A stretch of DNA of 8,645 bases from Suttonella ornithocola. GTDB taxonomy: Bacteria; Pseudomonadota; Gammaproteobacteria; Cardiobacteriales; Cardiobacteriaceae. A program made the translations under genes and the position numbers. Shown one piece after another: positions 1 through 7,381 of the stretch; within the stretch, counting starts at the first letter, position 1, and each line of letters opens with the position of its first letter. The DNA lies in assembly GCF_001889065.1 (NCBI RefSeq), contig NZ_LWHB01000071.1, forward strand, positions 1 through 8,645. Direction: 5' to 3'. Under the pieces are notes generated by a model. The model did not search any database. It was not told where the DNA came from and was given only the letters and a program-made list of their open reading frames with translations.

Positions 1-195
1 GTTGTTCACGGTCTTATTTTTCTTGGTTTTGTGCCTTGAGATTGGGCGCTTAAGTTCACCTGTATCTCTTTGGAGTTTTTTCCAGCTGTATAGTGCTGAG
101 CGTGATATGCCATAGGCTTGTATTACTTGGTCAATGTCTTTGCATTTGTCCCAGTACGCCATTGCTTTTTGTCGGATTTCAATTGTGTATGCCAT
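1..195 (-). CDS. IS630-like transposase, N-terminal part (runs off left edge)
   Basis: This is the first 65 codons of a transposase read on the minus strand from an ATG at 195-193. The rest lies beyond the window. The product begins MAYTIEIRQKAMAYWDKC and continues with a helix-turn-helix-like stretch, VIQAYGISRSALYSWKK, at about residues 24-40. That is the DNA-binding part that precedes the DDE catalytic domain in IS630/Tc1-like transposases. A basic segment (RHKTKKNK) follows. The catalytic domain cannot be seen, so whether the gene is intact is unknown. The element end about 50 bp upstream of the start, next to a TA dinucleotide, fits the IS630 family. A helix-turn-helix protein of a split-ORF IS3-type transposase is the main alternative. 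Confidence 0.7.
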   Translation of the reverse strand, partial: MAYTIEIRQKAMAYWDKCKDIDQVIQAYGISRSALYSWKKLQRDTGELKRPISRHKTKKNKTVNN

Positions 196-243
196 TTTGT
201 TAGTTTTCGCTATTTTTAGTCTTGTTTCTATTTTAAATTACTA
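1..243 (-). mobile_element. 5' end of an IS630-like insertion sequence, truncated by the window edge
   Basis: The transposase start at 195 is followed by a short leader and then a probable terminal repeat. Read inward on the minus strand from 245, it begins TATAGTAATTTAAAATAGAA and continues with ACAAGAC. It shares TATAGT and a CA-GAC core with the ends of miniature element family C, as expected for IS630-type ends. TA at 244-245 would be one copy of the target duplication. The boundary is inferred from this resemblance only, because the other end is outside the window. Confidence 0.5.
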
Positions 244-245
244 TA

Positions 246-933
246 ATTATAAGGCAATAGCAGATAACAAACTGACTTTAACATTTGGGAAAAATTACCC
301 TGACTGTAAAAAATTAGAGCAAATCATTAACGATACACCCGATTTTTTCGAGCAATTTAGAAAAAGAGGATATGAATATATCTATAAAGACTCACCTTTT
401 AAACTCAATCTTAGTCTTATTGAAAAAGCATAAGTTATAAAAATAATTAAGGATGCAAATCTTAAAGAATTAGAACATTCTATGGATTATTATCTTAGTA
501 AAAACTGTTCGAATATCTGTGATTATAATCAATATAAAGATGAAATAAATGAAATAACTAAATTCTATTATAATAAAATCAAATATGAACTGGAGCTTAT
601 TAATCGAAAAAATATTTCTCTTTATAAAGGAAAAGCTAACTTTTTCAGTCATTCAAAAAATCCAAGCTATTTTATTATCGCTTTTGGCTGGGATGAGGAT
701 AAAAAAATTATTATTATTTTGGATATTTAACAACTAAAGACTATGAAATTTTAATTGATAGTTTAGGTTCACCAAGACATATAAAATTTCCAGTAAATAT
801 ATTTGGAAAAACCTATGGAATTGGTATAGTGAGAGATATAGAAAATAATAATAATTGGTTTATTTATTTATCTGAATTTATCGTTACACAGAGAGCTTAT
901 TTAAGTAAGCCTGTATGTGAATTAGAAAATTAA
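246..933 (+). pseudogene. Unrecognised gene, 5'-truncated with an internal stop and a frameshift
   Basis: I do not recognise this protein. A single reading frame runs from the IS boundary to a TAA at 431-433. The same frame continues after the stop (VIKIIKDANLKELEHS) through about 90 more codons to an A7 run at 701-707. Adding one A there joins it to the frame that reads NYYYFGYLTTKDYEILIDSL and ends at TAA 931-933. The lesions therefore reconstruct to one protein of about 228 residues plus a missing N-terminus. It is rich in Asn, Lys, Ile and Tyr, with no obvious catalytic motif. A hydrophobic start seen upstream (codons from about 191) comes from IS sequence and is probably not native. The stop lies 15 bp before the next gene's ATG, so the two were probably co-transcribed. 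A partner role (immunity or anchoring) for the lysozyme-RTX protein is inference from position only. Confidence 0.6.
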
Positions 934-948
934 AATAGGAGTATAAAC

Positions 949-2506
949 ATGAGTTTAAAAATTACAAATTTAAATCAAAAAAGTTATTATAATACTTTAC
1001 AAAATATTATTCTTAGACTCGAAGAGCAAGGAACAGTATCTACTACACCATATTTAGATAGCAAAAATATTCCAACAATAGGTATTGGATTTAATTTACG
1101 AGAAAATTATATAAAAGATATTGTCTTACCTAAAGTTATAGGAAAACCTCCTACAGATAATAAACTTAAAAATTTCAATAATGTTATAAATAAAAATTTT
1201 ACAGACAAAAATATATTAGTAGAAAAATTAAATAACTTTACCTCTAAAATCAATAAAAACTCAGAATTTAAACTATCTAATACACAAATAGATGATATAT
1301 TTGAAAATATAATAAAAATACAAGAATCTGAATTTTTTAAAAAAAGTAAATCATCATACAGATATATAAAATAAATTTTCTTATGAAAGACTTGCTTTAT
1401 TTTCCTTAGATTATAATGGCTAAACTTTAATAGGAAATGGTGTTAGAGAAGGACTTACTAATGATGATCGATTTAAAATATGGTATGAAATTAGATATGT
1501 ATCAAATAATAACAAGGAAGATGGAGTAGCTAAAATAAAATATTATGAATCTACATTATTTGGAGTTTATGATAATAATAACTTTCCTTCAGAAGAGGAA
1601 AGAAAATACATTATTTCTAAACTAAAAGATAAAAAAACATTAGAAGCTATTTCTTTATATAAAGATAAATTGGAAAAAGTAATAGAAACAAAATCTACAG
1701 GGAATGCTAAAAATGATTATTCTGGTTTAACAGAAGTCAATAATATTCAACATATTGGCGAAATATTTAAGCCATTAAAAGATGATGTTTTAAAAGAAAT
1801 AGTTGGTTAGATGGCGGCACAAGTAATGACCATCTATATGGAATAACAGGGAATAATGTTCTAATTGGCGGCGAAGGTAACGATAAGTTATGGGGTGGAA
1901 CGGGTAACGATACCTTTATCTTTCATGCAGAACATGGACAAGATTGGATAGATGCAGGTGGAATGCTTTTTAGCGGCTATAACGATACCATCGTATTACA
2001 TGATGCCGCACTATAGCCAACTTCCCAAAAAATGCATACAACGTTAATTCAATATCCACCTTAAAAATAGCATCCTATCTCCAAGTACGGTATGTATTTT
2101 TTGGGAGTCCTGCTATAGAGGATATTCATTTTACCCAACAAGAAAATGATTTAATCCTTTCAAATTATCATCATAATGATGACTCTAAACTATTCATAAT
2201 TACTTTAAGGGCTTACTTGATAAAGTAGAAATATTAGAATTAGACGAACAAACAATCCACTTAGATAATGCCATTACCCATAATGGATTAAACCATTCTT
2301 CCAAAAATGAATACGATAATTATCATAGTAGCTCAATGTCTATTGATTCTGAAATCAATCATTCTACTTCCGAAAGTCATATTTTCGAAAAATTAGTTAA
2401 ATGGTTTAACTCACTCAAAAATAATATAAATATCGTTAATCAGCTAAAAGACAGAAACTTATTTACCACCAGAACAGCTAAAGTTATAGAAGATTTTGTT
2501 TTTTAG
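949..2506 (+). pseudogene. Lysozyme-like RTX calcium-binding protein, multiply disrupted
   Basis: The ATG at 949 has a good ribosome site (AGGAG, 937-941). Residues 20-50 match the catalytic start of T4-type lysozymes: Glu26, Asp37 and Thr43 within PTIGIGFNL, with the Asp-Thr spacing of T4 lysozyme. The frame stops at 1372-1374. The lysozyme C-lobe continues in another frame from about 1379 (YERLALFSLDYNG, stop at 1421-1423, then WYEIRY and KYYESTLFGVYD). A stop at 1808-1810 is bypassed by a shift into a frame with four tandem RTX nonapeptides at 1813-1920, including GGEGNDKLW and GGTGNDTFI. A miniature element interrupts the frame at 2014-2115. Excision restores HDAALEDIHF. A further one-base loss lies near 2196-2198, after which NYFKGLLDKVEILEL follows to TAG 2504-2506. 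No signal peptide is visible, as expected for type I secretion. The intact ancestor (about 480 residues) was probably a secreted muramidase. Today's gene cannot make it. Confidence 0.8.
2014..2115 (+). mobile_element. Miniature element family A, copy 1 (102 bp, TA target duplication)
   Basis: The element is flanked by TA at 2012-2013 and 2116-2117. Its ends are imperfect inverted repeats: TAGCCAACTTCCCAAAAAAT on the left against TAGCAGGACTCCCAAAAAAT on the reversed right end. The match is about 20 of 26 positions over the full repeat. It has no coding capacity. It is about 90% identical to the copy at 7418-7518 and in the same orientation. Removing it and one TA rejoins the RTX frame as GCA CTA GAG GAT (Ala-Leu-Glu-Asp), which fixes the boundaries. 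TA duplication and these ends suggest mobilisation by an IS630/Tc1-type transposase. Confidence 0.85.
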
Positions 2507-2518
2507 CTGATTACACTA
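2433..2518 (-). mobile_element. Miniature element family C, copy 1 (about 86 bp), forming the end of the RTX gene
   Basis: The right end reads GTTTTTTAGCTGATTACACT followed by ATA. The left end reads TATCGTTAATCAGCTAAAAG followed by ACAG. These are inverted copies of each other, with a few differences on the left. TA at 2431-2432 and 2519-2520 would be the target duplication. Aligned with the reverse complement of 7882-7974, the interior also matches (ATTTACCACCAGAA against ATTTACCGCCAGAA), so the two are copies of one family in opposite orientations. The element contains the last codons and the TAG of the RTX reading frame. Confidence 0.7.
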
Positions 2519-2648
2519 TATTACTTCTCTGTGATTTTCTCTCTTTTTATAAGCTATATTTAGATTAGGAAAATTTTGATAAGAAATTCCCGCGCTTGCA
2601 ATGATAATGCTAAAATATTCCGCCCAGTTGATTCAGCGATTTCTTGTC

Positions 2649-3962
2649 ATGAACCCTACTCTGCGCCAAACATGGAAAACTGTTATTGATTCTTTACGCC
2701 CCATTATCAATATTGATGATGCAACGCTATTAGACTCTTGCGAACTTGTCGAAGAAAATGGGCAATATACGATTTATGTCCCTAACCAATTTGCGCTTAA
2801 AACGCTTAACGAAAAGCTTATTGGCTCTATCCAATTGGCTTTAGACAAAAAAGGGATTAAAAACGTTCAGGCAAAAATTTCCAATCGAGATTTATTCGAG
2901 TATCAAGAGCGAAAAAAAAATAATAAAGAAAAACCGTTTGAAAGCCACTTAAATGTGGATTATCAATTTGAAAATTTTGTCGTTGGGCAATCCAACGATA
3001 ATGCTTATGCAGCTGCCAAACGAGTGAGCGAAGGGCAATATTCCGAAGGATTTAATCCTTTATTTATTTATGGAGGAACAGGACTTGGAAAATCGCATTT
3101 AATGCACGCGGTTGGCAACGCTTTGCGCGCAAATGGGCATTCTCGCGTGCTGTATCTAACCGCAGAAGAATTTACCAATGATTTTATCAATACCATTCGC
3201 AATAAACGTTCTATGCAGGAATTTAGTGATTATTATCGCAATGTCGATGCGTTATTGATTGATGATGTCCAATTTCTTGGCGACAAAGATCGTTCGCAAG
3301 CAGAATTTTTTCACACGTTTAACAGTTTATTTGACCGAAAACGCCCGATTATTCTGACCTCTGACCGCTATCCAAAAGAAATCCCTGATTTAGAACCGCG
3401 TTTACAATCCCGCTTCGGACAGGGCTTAACAGTTTCCGTCGTACCGCCAGAATTTGAAACGCGCGTTGCTATTTTGCACCGTAAAGCAGAAACCTTAAAT
3501 TTTTATCTTCCAGATGAAGTGGCGCAATTTATCGCTCATAACGTCGTTTCAAATGTACGGGAATTAGAAGGCGCATTACGTAAAGTCTATGCAATGACAC
3601 AGTTTAAAGAAACAACCGCGACTCAAGCGATTGCACGCGAAGCCTTAAAGGATTTAATCAATGCGCATAATAAACAAATCACTTTAAGCAATATCCGAAA
3701 AGTCATTTGTAGCTATTATGACATTGGTCAAGAAGATTTAGATTCCGCTAGCCGAAAAGCGACCGTTCGTTTACCCCGACAAGTCGCTATGCACTTATCC
3801 CGCGCGTTAACCCGACATTCCACCACAGAAATTGGGCAAAATTTTGGTGGACGAGATCATTCTACCGTATTAAATGCGTGTAAACGTATTGATGCTATGT
3901 TAGAAAAAGATATTGAATTTAGCGAAACGTATCGAAACATTAAAAATATGATTACCGGTTGA
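2649..3962 (+). CDS. dnaA: Chromosomal replication initiator protein DnaA
   Basis: DnaA binds 9-bp boxes at oriC, forms an ATP-dependent filament, melts the duplex and helps load DnaB. From the ATG at 2649 the product has 437 residues, close to the usual 440-470. Domain I spans about residues 1-75, followed by a short, Lys-rich linker. The AAA+ domain starts near 108. Its Walker A motif GGTGLGKSH is at 142-150 and the Walker B motif LLIDDVQF has its first Asp at 205. The C-terminal DNA-binding domain carries the signature GGRDHSTVLNACKRI from residue 400. The frame is open further upstream to ATGs at 2601 and 2607, adding up to 16 residues. I prefer 2649 because MNPTLRQTW aligns with the usual start of domain I, but neither start has a clear Shine-Dalgarno sequence. 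Domain I lacks the usual WIRPL-like segment. DnaA boxes downstream suggest autoregulated origin activity. Confidence 0.96.
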   Translation: MNPTLRQTWKTVIDSLRPIINIDDATLLDSCELVEENGQYTIYVPNQFALKTLNEKLIGSIQLALDKKGIKNVQAKISNRDLFEYQERKKNNKEKPFESHLNVDYQFENFVVGQSNDNAYAAAKRVSEGQYSEGFNPLFIYGGTGLGKSHLMHAVGNALRANGHSRVLYLTAEEFTNDFINTIRNKRSMQEFSDYYRNVDALLIDDVQFLGDKDRSQAEFFHTFNSLFDRKRPIILTSDRYPKEIPDLEPRLQSRFGQGLTVSVVPPEFETRVAILHRKAETLNFYLPDEVAQFIAHNVVSNVRELEGALRKVYAMTQFKETTATQAIAREALKDLINAHNKQITLSNIRKVICSYYDIGQEDLDSASRKATVRLPRQVAMHLSRALTRHSTTEIGQNFGGRDHSTVLNACKRIDAMLEKDIEFSETYRNIKNMITG

Positions 3963-3978
3963 TAAGCCGTGGACGTTT

Positions 3979-3987
3979 TATGGATAA
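3979..3987 (-). promoter_or_regulatory. DnaA box, near-consensus
   Basis: On the minus strand this reads TTATCCATA, one mismatch from TTATCCACA. It has the same orientation as the perfect box and starts 11 bp from it, about one helical turn. Confidence 0.5.
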
Positions 3988-3989
3988 AC

Positions 3990-3998
3990 TGTGGATAA
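3990..3998 (-). promoter_or_regulatory. DnaA box, perfect consensus
   Basis: The plus strand reads TGTGGATAA, the exact complement of TTATCCACA. It lies 28 bp after the dnaA stop codon. Confidence 0.8.
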
Positions 3999-4023
3999 CT
4001 TGTGTATTATTTTTGGAGAAAAG

Positions 4024-4032
4024 TTTTCCACA
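4024..4032 (+). promoter_or_regulatory. DnaA box, near-consensus
   Basis: The plus strand reads TTTTCCACA, one mismatch from TTATCCACA. It is opposite in orientation to the two boxes on its left. Confidence 0.5.
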
Positions 4033-4136
4033 TTTTTTCCCAAATAAGTGAACAGAGTAAAAAACAGGCGGATTACGGTTTTATGTTTATTTTTAAAGTA
4101 CTTATGTTACTTTCCCACTTTTCAACAGACCTTACG

Positions 4137-4146
4137 ACGACGTCGT
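4137..4146. repeat. 10-bp perfect palindrome upstream of dnaN
   Basis: ACGACGTCGT is its own reverse complement and lies 20 bp before the dnaN start. It is GC-rich in an AT-rich spacer, so it could be an operator or an origin-binding site. No protein can be named from the sequence. Confidence 0.35.
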
Positions 4147-4166
4147 ATAAATAAAAAGAGGATTAT

Positions 4167-5408
4167 ATGAAATTCGAGATTGTGAAAAACTTGCTGTTCA
4201 GTCGTTTAGCTGACATCAATGGTATTGTCGATAGTAAGAGTCCACATCCTATTCTTTCTCACGTACTCGTCGAAGCCAAAAATGGACAATTACGATTATT
4301 AGCAACCGATACAGAACTTTCGCTTTCGGCTGTTATGCCAGCAAATATTCAACAAGAAGGTATTACGACCGTTATTGCAGATAAATTCCATCAAATTATT
4401 CATCGCTTGCCAGATGATGTTATCGTGCAATGCACTTTAGAAGATGATCAATTTCATATTCGAGCAGGTAGTAGCCATTTTAAGTTATCAACTTTACCTG
4501 CAGAAGATTTTCCAAATATTGACGAAAGTGAAACCATTGGTGAGATTCGCTTAGATGCCGCAGACTTATTTAATATTCTAAATAAAGTACGTTTTTCTAT
4601 GGCGAAAAATGATGTTAGACATTATTTAAATGGACTTTTATTAAATGTCATTAGCGATGGCAGAGAAATTGAGGCTGCAGCGACAGATGGACACCGACTT
4701 TCTTGTGCTTATACCCCTTTAAAAACCATTGGCAGTGAAGCAACACAATTTATTTTGCCAGAAAAAGCTACTAATGCTTTGATTAAACAGCTTTCATTAG
4801 ACAATTTCCTTAACGAATTACAGTTAGAGAAAAATCTAGCATCTGATGTAGAAACGCTAAATATCGTTGAAGACAAACTAAAAGCTTTAAAAGACATTAA
4901 AAGATATGCCTCTCGGGAACAAAGTCGTCATTTTGAACGCCCCGTCACTTTAAGAATGGGTAGCCGAGAATTAAGCTTAGACACAGGTAGTTATCATTTA
5001 TTAACCCGTTTAATTGACGGACAATATCCTGACTATCGACAAATCATTCCAGAACGTTTGGAAAGTCCTATTTTAATTGATAGAAAAAATCTTTTAGGAG
5101 CATTGCGTCGTAGCCAAGTCTTATTAAATAATGTCGATAATGGATTATTACTTCGTTTTGAAGGACACCAGCTTTATCTATCTGCACGAAATATGCAAAA
5201 CGAAACGGGAGAAGAAAAACTTGATATCGTTAATAATGAAGATATTCGAACGCAAATTGGCTTAAATGTTGGCTATTTTATTGATGCCGTTTCAAATATA
5301 GATGGCGATACCTTGCAAATGCACGTAGAAGACGTTAACAGCCCTGTATTGCTAACAAGCAAAGATGATCCAGAAGTTCGTTATATCATTATGCCAATGT
5401 TGGTATAA
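4167..5408 (+). CDS. dnaN: DNA polymerase III beta subunit (sliding clamp) with an extra internal segment
   Basis: The beta clamp is a ring dimer that tethers DNA polymerase III and other enzymes to DNA. The start is clear: AAGAGGA at 4156-4162 lies four bases before the ATG, and MKFEIVKNLL is a typical beginning. Family landmarks include HPILSHVLVE (27-36), LLATDTELS (44-52), AATDGHRLS (171-179), RLIDGQYPDYRQIIP (281-295) and the C-terminal VRYIIMPMLV. The product has 413 residues against the usual 366-380. The excess is a charged, probably helical block at about residues 210-256 (4794-4934), between IKQL and RPVTLRMG. E. coli has only a few residues there. The frame is continuous and conserved on both sides, so this looks like a true insertion and not a sequencing artefact. 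A hairpin terminator follows the stop, and no recF follows. Confidence 0.96.
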   Translation: MKFEIVKNLLFSRLADINGIVDSKSPHPILSHVLVEAKNGQLRLLATDTELSLSAVMPANIQQEGITTVIADKFHQIIHRLPDDVIVQCTLEDDQFHIRAGSSHFKLSTLPAEDFPNIDESETIGEIRLDAADLFNILNKVRFSMAKNDVRHYLNGLLLNVISDGREIEAAATDGHRLSCAYTPLKTIGSEATQFILPEKATNALIKQLSLDNFLNELQLEKNLASDVETLNIVEDKLKALKDIKRYASREQSRHFERPVTLRMGSRELSLDTGSYHLLTRLIDGQYPDYRQIIPERLESPILIDRKNLLGALRRSQVLLNNVDNGLLLRFEGHQLYLSARNMQNETGEEKLDIVNNEDIRTQIGLNVGYFIDAVSNIDGDTLQMHVEDVNSPVLLTSKDDPEVRYIIMPMLV

Positions 5409-5457
5409 ATTATCGTCAGCCATTAAAAAAATGGAAATGATTGAATGATAAACTTTA

Positions 5458-5482
5458 GGCTTCTAAAAATTTAGAAGCCTTT
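5458..5482 (+). terminator. Hairpin terminator after dnaN
   Basis: GGCTTCTAA (5458-5466) and TTAGAAGCC (5471-5479) form a perfect 9-bp stem with a four-base loop, 50 bp after the dnaN stop. Only three T residues follow, so termination may be partial. Confidence 0.6.
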
Positions 5483-5503
5483 GGTCATGAATAAAAATGA
5501 CCA
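5482..5503. promoter_or_regulatory. Inverted repeat upstream of the lplT-plsC type gene
   Basis: TGGTCAT (5482-5488) and ATGACCA (5497-5503) are perfect inverted repeats around an eight-base AT-rich centre. They end 18 bp before the next start codon. The position suits a repressor site or a leader hairpin. No regulator can be assigned. Confidence 0.35.
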
Positions 5504-5521
5504 CTAAATGGAATAAATCTC

Positions 5522-7381
5522 ATGTTCTTTTTTTCTCAACGTTTTTTTCCTTTTTTTATTACCCAATTTTTTGGCGCTTTTAACGATAATCTTTTTAAAA
5601 ATGCCATGCTGATTTTCTTTAGCTTAACCTTTACTAGTCAAACATTAAGCCTTTATACCAATTTAGCAATGGCATTATTTATTTTGCCGATGTTTTTATT
5701 TTCTGCTTGGTCGGGATTAGTGGCTGATCGTTTGGATAAACGTCGTTTAATTTTATGGCTGAAAGGCTTAGAGCTTGCTATTGTCATTGGAGGAATAGCA
5801 GCTTTTTTGACGCAAAGTCCAAGCCTAATGATGCTTGTTTTGTGTTTATTAGGGCTACAATCAGCGTTTTTTGGACCAGTCAAATATGGAATTTTGCCTG
5901 AGCGATTAGATAATCGTGAATTAATGCTGGGCAATGGGTATGTAGAAGCAGGCACTTTTTTAGCCATTTTAGCAGGCACCTTACTAGGGGCAGATTTAGT
6001 GGGTCGGGCTTATTCGGAAAATATAGGCTTATGGCCTTTTTATTTAGTGATGCTAAGCGCTGCTGGTATTGGTGCGATTGCGGCTTGGTTTATTCCGAAA
6101 AAAGGCGGTGAAAAAGCGACTTTGCCGCCTTTTCATCCTTGGCAACAAACAAAATCGCTTCTAAAGTATAGTTATCAACGAAAAAATCTTTTTAATGCAA
6201 TTCTCGCAATCTCATGGTTTTGGATGATTGGCGCTGTTTTATTAACGCAAATCCCGCAATACAGTATGGAAATTTTAGGCGGAACCCCACAAGTTACGAC
6301 TTATTTATTGGCTTTATTTTCTGTTGGGATTGGTTTAGGTTCAGTTAGTGCAAATGCTTTGACTAAAGGTAATATTGATATTGGTGTATCGGCTTTTGCA
6401 GCATTTCTGATGCTCATTTTTTTAGTGGCAATCACCGTTTTAGCTGCTTATCAGCAACCGAGTGTTAATCCAATGGGATTTATTGATTTTTGGCATTCTT
6501 CTGCTTTTATCCCAACGACTCTGGCTTTTTTAGGAATGGCATTTAGTGGTGGATGGTATGTCGTGCCTCTATATGCTTTATTACAAGCGAAAAGTGAGGA
6601 AGGACATAAATCGCAAATTATTGCGGCAAATAATATTATCAATTCATTTTTTATGGTATTGATTAGCTTGATTTCCATTTTAATTTTAAGCGTATTAGGT
6701 TTGCCAATGGCAGTAGTTTTTGGATTAGTTGCCATTGTTCATCTCTTTATTGCGATAAAACTTTTTCATACAGCACCTTATTTTATTTTACGCTTAATTG
6801 CGCAAACCATTAGCCATTCAGGCTATCGACTGCGTTTTGAAGGGATGGAGAATATTCCCGCTAAAGGCGCTGCTTTACTGATTTGCAATCATGTCAGCTA
6901 TATGGATGCATTAATTTTAATTGCCGCCGTCCGTCGTCCAATTCGATTTATTATTTACTATAAAATTTTTCAAGTACCTTTTTTAAATTGGCTTTTTCGC
7001 AATGCACAAACCATTCCTATTGCTGGCCGTCATGAAGATATTAGTATTTTTAATCGTTCTTTTGATTTAGCAGCAGAAATGTTAGAAAAGGGAGAATTGG
7101 TGCTAATTTTTCCAGAAGGCAGTTTGACCAAAGACGGAGAAGTAGCAGATTTCCGTCGTGGCGTAGAATTGATTTTAAAACGCACACCTGTACCAGTTAT
7201 TCCTATGTATCTTGATGGTTTATGGGGCAGTTTTTATAGCCATAAAAGTGGAATGTTTAAGGGTTTACCTAAAACTTTCCGTCCAAAGGTTAAGCTTACG
7301 ATAGGCGCACCGTTATCCTCTGAAACACCTGTTAATGAGATGAAAAAAGTGCTTGTAGAGCTAAATAACAATAATAATTAA
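5522..7381 (+). CDS. MFS lysophospholipid transporter fused to a PlsC-type acyltransferase
   Basis: The product has 619 residues. The first roughly 415 form a 12-helix major facilitator domain like LplT, the inner-membrane lysophospholipid flippase, with FITQFFGAFNDNLFKNAML at 12-30 and the loop DRLDKRR at 69-75. The C-terminal part, from about residue 430, is a PlsC-type glycerophospholipid acyltransferase. It has the catalytic NHVSYMD motif at 456-462 (the HX4D pair is His457 and Asp462) and the substrate-binding FPEGS motif at 530-534. Together they would flip lysophospholipids inward and re-acylate them. Many proteobacterial relatives carry a third acyl-ACP synthetase domain (Aas). It is absent here, and the protein ends in a run of Asn. 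An IS256 remnant begins 30 bp downstream, so loss of that domain by insertion is possible, but two-domain forms may also be natural. The ribosome site is weak (GGA about 10 bp upstream). Confidence 0.88.
   Translation: MFFFSQRFFPFFITQFFGAFNDNLFKNAMLIFFSLTFTSQTLSLYTNLAMALFILPMFLFSAWSGLVADRLDKRRLILWLKGLELAIVIGGIAAFLTQSPSLMMLVLCLLGLQSAFFGPVKYGILPERLDNRELMLGNGYVEAGTFLAILAGTLLGADLVGRAYSENIGLWPFYLVMLSAAGIGAIAAWFIPKKGGEKATLPPFHPWQQTKSLLKYSYQRKNLFNAILAISWFWMIGAVLLTQIPQYSMEILGGTPQVTTYLLALFSVGIGLGSVSANALTKGNIDIGVSAFAAFLMLIFLVAITVLAAYQQPSVNPMGFIDFWHSSAFIPTTLAFLGMAFSGGWYVVPLYALLQAKSEEGHKSQIIAANNIINSFFMVLISLISILILSVLGLPMAVVFGLVAIVHLFIAIKLFHTAPYFILRLIAQTISHSGYRLRFEGMENIPAKGAALLICNHVSYMDALILIAAVRRPIRFIIYYKIFQVPFLNWLFRNAQTIPIAGRHEDISIFNRSFDLAAEMLEKGELVLIFPEGSLTKDGEVADFRRGVELILKRTPVPVIPMYLDGLWGSFYSHKSGMFKGLPKTFRPKVKLTIGAPLSSETPVNEMKKVLVELNNNNN

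Larger units (their letters stand above)
3963..4166. other. Probable oriC region between dnaA and dnaN
   Basis: This 204-bp spacer holds one perfect and two near-perfect DnaA boxes within 60 bp of the dnaA stop. After them comes a T-rich stretch at about 4078-4113 that could serve as the unwinding element, with a small inverted repeat (AAAGTA 4095-4100, TACTTT 4108-4113). A perfect 10-bp palindrome follows at 4137-4146, and then the dnaN ribosome site. Clustered boxes plus an AT-rich tract beside dnaA is the standard bacterial origin arrangement. The spacer is short, so part of the origin could lie elsewhere. Confidence 0.6.

Noticed and set aside
134..245. Hydrophobic stretch that could be a membrane helix at the start of the leftmost plus-strand reading frame.
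   Set aside because: It is read from the leader and coding strand opposite of the IS630-like element. The host gene appears to begin only after 245, so the helix is probably an accident of T-rich sequence.
470..652. Antisense open frame opposite the left pseudogene, and similar antisense frames opposite dnaN (4709-4897) and the transporter gene (5653-5979, 6451-6735).
   Set aside because: They lie opposite better-supported coding sequence, have no ribosome sites or recognisable motifs, and follow the codon pattern of the opposite strand.
2521..2648. Possible dnaA promoter, for example GATAAT at 2603-2608 or TTGATA at 2576-2581.
   Set aside because: No pair of boxes has acceptable spacing (21 bases between these two), so no promoter is called.
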